Assembly: GCA_031282605.1 (NCBI GenBank)
Contig: JAITDK010000214.1
Coordinates: 1 to 19,168, forward strand
Length of the DNA: 19,168 nt
Direction of reading: 5' to 3'
From: Oscillospiraceae bacterium
Lineage (GTDB): Bacteria; Bacillota; Clostridia; Christensenellales; Aristaeellaceae
Under the pieces are notes generated by a model. That model was not told where the DNA came from and ran no database searches. It worked only from the letters and a program-made list of their open reading frames with translations. This document shows positions 1 through 5,242 of this stretch, in pieces; position 1 is the first letter of the stretch, and every line of letters starts with the position of its first letter. Made by a program: the position numbers and the translations under genes.

Positions 1-211
1 GTTCAAACGTGAACGCGGCGGTCTCGAATCCCGCGTCCTCATACGAATCCATCACGATCCGTCCAAATAAGGCGAACACGGTTTCATCCGATACGACCAT
101 AACGCGGCGGGGCGGCAGCACCTCGCTTGTAAGCCGCCCCGCGCGCGAAAGCAACCCCTCGTCCAGCACTACATCATATGATCTGGACGCGGTGATATGA
201 ATGGTTCTCAC
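1..211 (-). CDS. aroB: 3-dehydroquinate synthase, N-terminal part (cut by window edge)
   Basis: Shikimate pathway enzyme that converts DAHP to 3-dehydroquinate in the cytoplasm using NAD. Only the first 70 codons lie in the window. The minus-strand translation begins M(GTG)-RTIHITASRSYDVVLDEG, followed by a segment reading RVMVVSDETVFALFG; this matches the N-terminal pattern of AroB (Y-D-[VI]-V-I/L..G-L-L, then a V-V-[ST]-D-E-T-V strand of the nucleotide-binding fold). The GTG start at 211 overlaps the pepC stop in a GTGA junction, which suggests translational coupling. No clear Shine-Dalgarno sequence precedes it. The identification rests on a short stretch but on characteristic motifs. Confidence 0.82.
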   Translation of the reverse strand, partial: MRTIHITASRSYDVVLDEGLLSRAGRLTSEVLPPRRVMVVSDETVFALFGRIVMDSYEDAGFETAAFTFE

Positions 212-1539
212 GCAAGAGAACCCATGGGATCCCACGGCTTTAGCGTGATAGGATCCTGCTCCCAGGCCTTGAGCTGCGCCTCCGATAGGTATTTTTTGTT
301 CACAACCACCTGGTAGTTGTACTCGCCGAACCACTCGTCGGTCATGATGTAGTAGCCTTCCTGGCCGCTATCCTTGCCCCAGCTATTCTCCACCTTCCAG
401 CGGTTGGGTTTGCCGTCGATCAGGTTGACGCCCAAAAGAACCATCGCGTGCGTCATCACCGACTGATGGTAATCCAGTCGTTGCGCCTTATTCATATTGA
501 ACACGCTGCCCAGCGCCGCTTCGTAATCGAACGTATGCATGCCCATTATCCCGTTCGTACGGCTGAGCAGCTTGCCCACGTCGCAGCCGAACCATACCGG
601 CTCGTCGTCCGAGAGCTGCGCGATTGCCAGCGCCTTCTGCTCCTCGACCGGCAGATTGAGATACTTCACCTGCCGCCCGCCTTTGACGTTGCCCAGATAT
701 CCGACCGTAAACGTCTTATAGTATGGCTTATCCGCAGTCGGCGCGTTGATTATGCTGACATAATCCTCTAGCGCGCGGCCTATATACTTATCGAAGAATT
801 CCTTGGGCGTGATCTTAAGATCGCGGTGGAACCCTTTGTCCTTATCCCGCGCCTCGAAGTCAAACCGTTCCGGCGGTTCGCCCACGCACAGGCACAGCAG
901 CTTGTATACCTCTGTCAGCATGGCGGCCTTTTGAGCGTGCAGCTCGTCCGTGCCCGCGCCATTGGCGCGCTGTTCACGCAGCGAACACGCGAACTCGCGC
1001 AACTTGTTTGTAATCAGCCGGTTCATGGCCGACGTGTCGGAACTGTGGAATGTCTCGGGGTATACGCTCTTGGGCACGACGCCATACTTCTCGGCCAGCG
1101 CGCAGAACATATCCCACTGTCCGCCGTCCTGAACCGGATCGCTCAACAGGTGCGCTATCAGGCGGCTGTCGGAGTCCTCGTCCAGCGTTTCCAGTATGCT
1201 CTCCAGGAAATAATTGGATTTCTCCAGTTTATCCCAAAACATCGCCCACGCCTGGCTTAGCTCGAACGTCTCCAGGTTCAGCTTGCGCATGACCTCCAGG
1301 CGCAGGGTGTTAAGCGCGGCGAACAGCCAGCAGCGGCCGCTCTTCTTCTGCTCGGTTATCTTGCCCGTGGGTATCTCGATCGAAAACACCATCGGGTTGT
1401 TTATTGTTTCGCGCGAATCCTCCGCAGCCGCCTCGGCGCCGTTCTTGATGATTGCGTTCATGCGGATGCGGTTCGCGGGATCGGCGCGGAAGGATTCCTT
1501 CATCGACGCCAGGTTTTGCGCGCTGATTTCAACGGGCAT
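208..1539 (-). CDS. pepC: Aminopeptidase C (bleomycin hydrolase family, peptidase C1B)
   Basis: Cytoplasmic cysteine aminopeptidase that releases N-terminal residues from peptides; family members form hexamers. The 443-residue length is normal for PepC. The papain-like catalytic set is visible: Cys70 in QKKSGRCWLFAALN, His364 in MTHAMVLLGV and Asn385 in VENSWG, with Gln64 of EQKKSGRCW as the oxyanion-hole residue. There is no signal peptide, as expected. The start is well supported by AAGGAGG (minus strand, 1553-1547) seven bases before the ATG. The start lies inside the 3' end of the upstream acyltransferase gene (11 bp overlap), and the stop overlaps the aroB GTG start, so the three genes probably share a transcript. 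Confidence 0.95.
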   Translation of the reverse strand: MPVEISAQNLASMKESFRADPANRIRMNAIIKNGAEAAAEDSRETINNPMVFSIEIPTGKITEQKKSGRCWLFAALNTLRLEVMRKLNLETFELSQAWAMFWDKLEKSNYFLESILETLDEDSDSRLIAHLLSDPVQDGGQWDMFCALAEKYGVVPKSVYPETFHSSDTSAMNRLITNKLREFACSLREQRANGAGTDELHAQKAAMLTEVYKLLCLCVGEPPERFDFEARDKDKGFHRDLKITPKEFFDKYIGRALEDYVSIINAPTADKPYYKTFTVGYLGNVKGGRQVKYLNLPVEEQKALAIAQLSDDEPVWFGCDVGKLLSRTNGIMGMHTFDYEAALGSVFNMNKAQRLDYHQSVMTHAMVLLGVNLIDGKPNRWKVENSWGKDSGQEGYYIMTDEWFGEYNYQVVVNKKYLSEAQLKAWEQDPITLKPWDPMGSLA

Positions 1540-2728
1540 GTTTATTCCTCCTTAATAAGTTCGCGATTGGCTGCTCCCATAGGTATGTGACGATAGCCGC
1601 CGCGTTTAAGCTTACCACAAAACAGGTGATCATGTACAGGGTTTGCCACGGCTGCTCGCCGACGAACTGCGGGTTTTCCACAGCCTGATACGGCGGGAAT
1701 CGCCAATCCGCGCGCAGTTTTACCGCCAGCCATTGATGCCATATATAGAATGCGTACGACACTCCGGACATCCAGCGCCACACCTTGTTCCCAAATATGA
1801 ACCTGAACCCCGCGAACGCCCGCTCCGTCGTAATCAGCCACACCGCGCCCAGCGCCGTCAGCGGGAATCTAAGCGCGGCCTGACCGGCATGCAGGCCTGC
1901 GCGATCCCATGATAGGGATGATTGCAGACAGACGATCTTCCATATTAAGACCATCGCGGCGCACGAGCCGAGCGTGCACAGTGCGCGCTCGAATGCGGTT
2001 GACCATTTATTATGGAGGCGCGCGAACAGCAGCGCCGCGAGCATCCCGTTAGCGTATACGTCGACGAACGACGGCAGCTGGTTCACCCATAGCGTCAAGT
2101 CGGGGATCGCGCGCCATATCGTCAGGCGGTATGTCCAGCCTATCGCGGTCATAATCGTATACGACACGACAGGCCGCCTATCGAACGCCTTGGCCGCGAG
2201 CGGGAACAGCATGTACGCCTGCGCCTCGATCCCGACCGTCCACAGCACAGCGTTCAGCCGCGAGTGCTGATACGTCTGCGGGAACCACGTCTGCGTAAAC
2301 GTCAGATACGGCGCCAGGTCGCCCGCTATATCTAGCGCGCCGTGATACTCGCCGCCGGGTATCGCGAAAAACAGCAGCGGGGCAAACACGCCCAGCAGAT
2401 ACCCTGGCAGTATTCGCGCGGCGCGTTTCGCGAAGAACTCTTTTGTCGAAGGACATGGCGATCCGTCCAGTTTCGCACGCGCGTACGGCAGGTACAGCAA
2501 AAACCCGCTGAGCATCAGCATTAAATCGACAAATATGTACCCTGCGCGCAGCAGCGGCAGCAGCGTGAACGTCCGCGCGCCGATATTGAAGCTTAATTCC
2601 AGCCACGACTGCTGCCAGAAATGGTATAACGCTATTATCAGTACGCAAAGCGCGCGAAGACCGTCCGCCGCCATCAGGCGCGGCGAGTCGGCGCGCTTAG
2701 TATTGGTTGGATTCGCTGATGCTTCCAT
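1529..2728 (-). CDS. Membrane acyltransferase family 3 (OafA/YrhL-like)
   Basis: Integral membrane O-acyltransferase, of the family that transfers acetyl or other acyl groups to surface glycans or other exported molecules. The 399 residues hold about ten hydrophobic segments. Family landmarks: ADGLRAL near residues 20-27, the conserved His36 in ALYHFWQQ, a membrane segment with LSGFLL, the basic FAKRAARILPGY segment, the LWTVGIEAQAYMLFP motif (equivalent to W-S-L-x-x-E-x-x-F-Y-x-x-x-P), and a C-terminal LWEQPIANLLRR tail typical of the family. The substrate cannot be told. A promoter-like TTGAAC-17-TAGAAT places transcription start almost at this ATG, so the mRNA may be leaderless; Met19 (2674) is an alternative start but has no ribosome binding site either. 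Confidence 0.88.
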   Translation of the reverse strand: MEASANPTNTKRADSPRLMAADGLRALCVLIIALYHFWQQSWLELSFNIGARTFTLLPLLRAGYIFVDLMLMLSGFLLYLPYARAKLDGSPCPSTKEFFAKRAARILPGYLLGVFAPLLFFAIPGGEYHGALDIAGDLAPYLTFTQTWFPQTYQHSRLNAVLWTVGIEAQAYMLFPLAAKAFDRRPVVSYTIMTAIGWTYRLTIWRAIPDLTLWVNQLPSFVDVYANGMLAALLFARLHNKWSTAFERALCTLGSCAAMVLIWKIVCLQSSLSWDRAGLHAGQAALRFPLTALGAVWLITTERAFAGFRFIFGNKVWRWMSGVSYAFYIWHQWLAVKLRADWRFPPYQAVENPQFVGEQPWQTLYMITCFVVSLNAAAIVTYLWEQPIANLLRRNKHAR

Positions 2729-2734
2729 GGAACT

Positions 2735-2763
2735 ATTCTACTCATAAGTTGGGGATTGTTCAA
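2735..2763 (-). promoter_or_regulatory. Putative sigma-A promoter for the acyltransferase-pepC-aroB unit
   Basis: On the minus strand TTGAAC (2763-2758), a 17-base spacer and TAGAAT (2740-2735). The predicted transcription start falls at about 2728, the A of the annotated ATG. The -35 is imperfect, hence moderate confidence. Confidence 0.45.
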
Positions 2764-2786
2764 GCGCGGGTTTCCTTCTGCGCCAC

Positions 2787-2815
2787 TTGACACATACACT
2801 AAACTGCTGTATACT
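2787..2815 (+). promoter_or_regulatory. Sigma-A promoter for the MreC-like gene
   Basis: Perfect -35 TTGACA (2787-2792), 17-base spacer, -10 TATACT (2810-2815). It gives a leader of roughly 30 bases containing the GGAGG at 2840-2844. It is arranged back to back with the acyltransferase promoter. Confidence 0.75.
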
Positions 2816-2854
2816 GCCTATGATCACTAAATGTTCTATGGAGGTTGACGCTCT

Positions 2855-3571
2855 ATGTGTATTCGAGTAATTCGTACGTTGTTTCTAGCTCTTCTATTGC
2901 TGTCTTCAATGCGCGCAGTTTGCTTAGCTGGACAAACTGAGGAAGACCTTGTGGTTTGGGATCATGTGATTGAGGCTTCGCAATACCCTCAATTTGAGAA
3001 TCGAGAGTTCATTCTAGCTGAAGTCTTTGACGTAAGCAATACTTCATCTCCGAGGCGACTCTGGAACTTGGATGCGGTTAGAATAGATAAAGGGTCAGAA
3101 GATGGTGTTATGCTGGATGATATTGTTATGTCAAAAGAAGGATTGGTGGGTATTATCAAAGTTGTTTCTGATGATCAAGCTGTTGTTTTACCTATAGACG
3201 TAGTTAGTGAAGCAATGCAATTTGGCCTTTTTTCACAGTATGGCGGCGATGAAGATATACGCCTTACGCACTATTCAGGGTATGTGGATTATGTGCAAAA
3301 AGATTATAATGGCAGCTATTGGTATTGTATGCCTATGTTAGATCCAGCTTATATTGGCGAGACTGTTTATACACTAGGAGACGAATACTTCCCAAGAGGA
3401 ATATTGATCGGCCATGTAACCGATAAATCAATTGTTACTAATGATCATTTGCCGCCTTTCGACGTTGGAGGAAATCCATATGAATTGATAGAAACAATGT
3501 CATATATCAAATTAGCAGATCATCTTTATAATCTGTACGGAGATACAGTGATCGTAGTGCATTATGATTAA
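2855..3571 (+). CDS. Secreted stand-alone MreC-like beta-domain protein
   Basis: 238 residues. Residues 1-25 form a signal peptide (basic MCIRVIR, then LFLALLLLSS, likely cut after CLA). The rest resembles the beta-barrel domain of the rod-shape protein MreC: VRIDKGSEDGV..DDIVMSKEGLVG matches the first subdomain, and a later segment with IGETVYTLGDEYFPRGILIGHV followed by SYIKLADHLYNLYGDTVIV matches the second, including the FP-[RK]-G-[IL]-x-I-G signature. True MreC has an N-terminal membrane anchor, a coiled coil and usually mreB/mreD neighbours; here there is a signal peptide, no coiled coil and no mre genes. An insert (about residues 193-212) separates the last strands. GGAGG (2840-2844) lies ten bases before the ATG. 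The gene is clearly AT-richer than the flanks, which suggests transfer. Function is unknown; a cell-wall-side binding role is an inference. Confidence 0.75.
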   Translation: MCIRVIRTLFLALLLLSSMRAVCLAGQTEEDLVVWDHVIEASQYPQFENREFILAEVFDVSNTSSPRRLWNLDAVRIDKGSEDGVMLDDIVMSKEGLVGIIKVVSDDQAVVLPIDVVSEAMQFGLFSQYGGDEDIRLTHYSGYVDYVQKDYNGSYWYCMPMLDPAYIGETVYTLGDEYFPRGILIGHVTDKSIVTNDHLPPFDVGGNPYELIETMSYIKLADHLYNLYGDTVIVVHYD

Positions 3572-3573
3572 GA

Positions 3574-3631
3574 TTTGGGAACAAGAACAATGGCCGCTAA
3601 TAACATAGCGACCATTGCTCTTGTTCCCAAA
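3574..3631. terminator. Long hairpin between convergent genes (probable bidirectional terminator)
   Basis: Arms 3574-3598 and 3607-3631 are 25 bases each with an 8-base loop and only two mismatches. It starts three bases after the stop of the MreC-like gene and lies downstream of the convergent unknown gene. The two mismatches are A-C/C-A in plus-strand RNA but G-U wobbles in minus-strand RNA. No clear U-tract follows on either side, so it may act partly as an RNA-stabilising structure. Confidence 0.6.
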
Positions 3632-3697
3632 GTGATATTAGCTATAGCTTAATGCGTTGCAAAGCGAATAGGAATCTGAAAATCAGTGATAGAGGAT

Positions 3698-4162
3698 TTA
3701 GCCCTCAAGTTTTACGCGAACTGTGATGTTCCCAGTTGTTGCGTTTCCAGATTTTGCAGCAAGTCCGAACGTGCAATTGCCTCCTGCTGGCAAGATATAG
3801 ACTGTATTTGCGCCAAGTGAAAGACTGCGTGCCTCAAGAGACACAAATTGATTGTCTGTTTTCCTATATGCTCCTCCCCATACCCATATAGATGTTGGAG
3901 CCTGCGATGAATAGAACGTTACTGTTACAGTATCTTCCTCGGACCAATTATCATCGAACATGAATTGATGATAATCGCCTCCCGAGGTGCCAACACTAAA
4001 ACTATAATTCCTTGTGAATCCCTTCTGGCCAGGTGTTCCCGTTTCCGTTATCTCCACCGGATAAGCTTCAACTAATTCTAAATTATCGTTTGCTTTCAAA
4101 AATTCAGAGAATTTTTTGTTGAATTCTACCGGACTTATGGTGCTATTAACGTTATTATCCAT
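3698..4162 (-). CDS. Hypothetical protein, predicted beta-rich, unrecognised
   Basis: I do not recognise the family. From the second ATG (4162) it is 154 residues: an N-terminal alpha-helical-looking stretch (PVEFNKKFSEFLKANDN), then alternating strand-like segments rich in Thr, Ser, Gly and aromatics, ending ITVRVKLEG. No signal peptide, membrane segment or catalytic motif is visible. Asn-Thr-Gly rich strands of this kind are seen in carbohydrate-binding or fibre-like domains, but that is only an impression. An upstream in-frame ATG at 4195 would start about five bases after the predicted transcription start and has GGGAGA abutting it, so 4162 is preferred, although its own ribosome binding site is poor. 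The gene is AT-rich like the convergent MreC-like gene and ends with TAA. Confidence 0.6.
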   Translation of the reverse strand: MDNNVNSTISPVEFNKKFSEFLKANDNLELVEAYPVEITETGTPGQKGFTRNYSFSVGTSGGDYHQFMFDDNWSEEDTVTVTFYSSQAPTSIWVWGGAYRKTDNQFVSLEARSLSLGANTVYILPAGGNCTFGLAAKSGNATTGNITVRVKLEG

Positions 4163-4180
4163 AGCCACACTCTTTTCTTT

Positions 4181-4212
4181 TTTTCGGGAGCGCATTCTCC
4201 CATATCATTATA
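4181..4212 (-). promoter_or_regulatory. -10 element and leader hairpin of the unknown gene
   Basis: On the minus strand a perfect TATAAT (4212-4207); the best -35 candidate is weak (AAGACA, 4238-4233, spacer 20). The predicted RNA would begin near 4200 and immediately contain GGGAG-6 nt-CTCCC, a short hairpin before a run of A. Confidence 0.4.
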
Positions 4213-4728
4213 TGCGAGAACTGCTCACTGTGTGTCTTGATATTTAAAATACCCTTTATTAACTATCTGCGTCCTTCGTCACTCTTTCTTCATATTTCCT
4301 AATTGAAGTTCGTGTTGACTGACCTCAATCTTCAAACACGGTCATTTCACAGAATATTACGAATTTATTAAGTCGCCAATCAATGTATATTATTCAAATA
4401 TGCTCTACCGTTTCGAATAATATCCGACGTTATGTTCATGCTTTGTCGAAAAAGGCTCATCAAAGCGTGATATATAAGTCACCTATACTCAAGTTTTCAT
4501 GAAATCACGACGACTTATCGGATTCCGTAACATCCTGTGAAATGACCCTGAAGGAGACAACAGCAATTCCAAATTTAGAATTTTTCGACACGATTCGATC
4601 GTCTGTGGACGGTTTTCTCCGGGCGAGACGAGGTTTTTGACCTAAAGCCGTCCGAAAATCGATTGTAGAGGCACAAAAAAGCCTCAAGAATCTCAAATTT
4701 GGAATTGCTGGGAATCCACTTGCGTGGC
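4213..4728. other. Gene-free tract with multiple long inverted repeats (candidate structured RNA or decayed element)
   Basis: No credible gene. It holds several inverted repeats: (A) 4340-4375 with 4511-4547, beginning with 13 identical bases and about 75% matched overall; (B) 4444-4453 with 4581-4590, ten perfect base pairs that interleave with A; (C) 4561-4576 with 4695-4710, 16 perfect base pairs; (D) 4607-4612 with 4648-4653 (GGACGG/CCGTCC) nested inside C; small ones 4387-4395/4415-4423 and 4466-4471/4504-4509. Composition is AT-rich. Either strand could be the transcribed one; I see no convincing promoter for it. Confidence 0.5.
4561..4710. repeat. 150-bp near-palindromic element
   Basis: Terminal 16-bp perfect inverted repeat beginning CAGCAATTCCAAATTT, continuing imperfectly inward, with a nested GGACGG/CCGTCC stem at the centre. 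It resembles a small MITE or a long RNA hairpin. No target-site duplication is visible at 4551-4560 versus 4711-4720. Confidence 0.5.
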
Positions 4729-4757
4729 TTGACAAGCCTCGTCGGAAATGGTATAAT
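4729..4757 (+). promoter_or_regulatory. Consensus promoter of tRNA-Trp
   Basis: TTGACA (4729-4734), 17-base spacer, TATAAT (4752-4757): both hexamers are perfect. Predicted start near 4764, five bases before the mature tRNA. Confidence 0.9.
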
Positions 4758-4768
4758 GTGCGAGTCTT

Positions 4769-4843
<75 letters not shown>

Positions 4844-4864
4844 TAATCTGCAATACCTCGGATT

Positions 4865-4904
4865 CGATATAGGAGGCTGTATTTAGGTCTCCTATATCGT
4901 TTCA
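4865..4904 (+). terminator. Terminator of tRNA-Trp
   Basis: Perfect 11-bp stem 4865-4875 with 4889-4899, 13-base loop, followed by a short T-rich stretch (TTTCATT). Confidence 0.7.
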
Positions 4905-5242
4905 TTGTATAGCGGTAAGTATATTCTTAAAATCTGTGTATGAGTATTCACACCTTGATTCGAACCACGTATCGACCGATTTGCCGTAAAGCTTACTGCC
5001 ATCATGATGAATAGCGCAACCCCGCTGCACTATTCATTCAAAGAACAGTTTTCCCCAAATACAGAATTCAGGTTCTATCCTGCGTTCCCGCTTTTCCTCC
5101 AATCTGCTACACCGTCTCTGAAAGTGAATCGAATACCGTCCAAATTGGCGTCGCGCTCTTCAAAGCCTGAAATGCTTGGAAGAAACTTCTGAAATGAAAC
5201 CGCGCGCCTGTACCGACGGGTTTTCCCTGTATTGACCGTCTA
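4905..5242. other. Gene-free stretch between tRNA-Trp and the AraC-type regulator
   Basis: I see no convincing gene, RNA or repeat here. Short open frames on both strands have no homology-like motifs or ribosome binding sites. Composition rises from AT-rich to the GC-rich level of the following gene at about 5200. It probably holds the promoter of the regulator, but no good -35/-10 pair is visible. Confidence 0.4.

Noticed and set aside
4561..4710. Calling the near-palindrome an insertion sequence or MITE
   Set aside because: No transposase and no flanking target-site duplication are visible, so it is reported only as a repeat or structured element.
4956..4969. Minus-strand GGTTCGAATC-like sequence resembling a tRNA T-loop
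   Set aside because: The flanking bases do not form a T stem and no acceptor, D or anticodon arms can be drawn around it.
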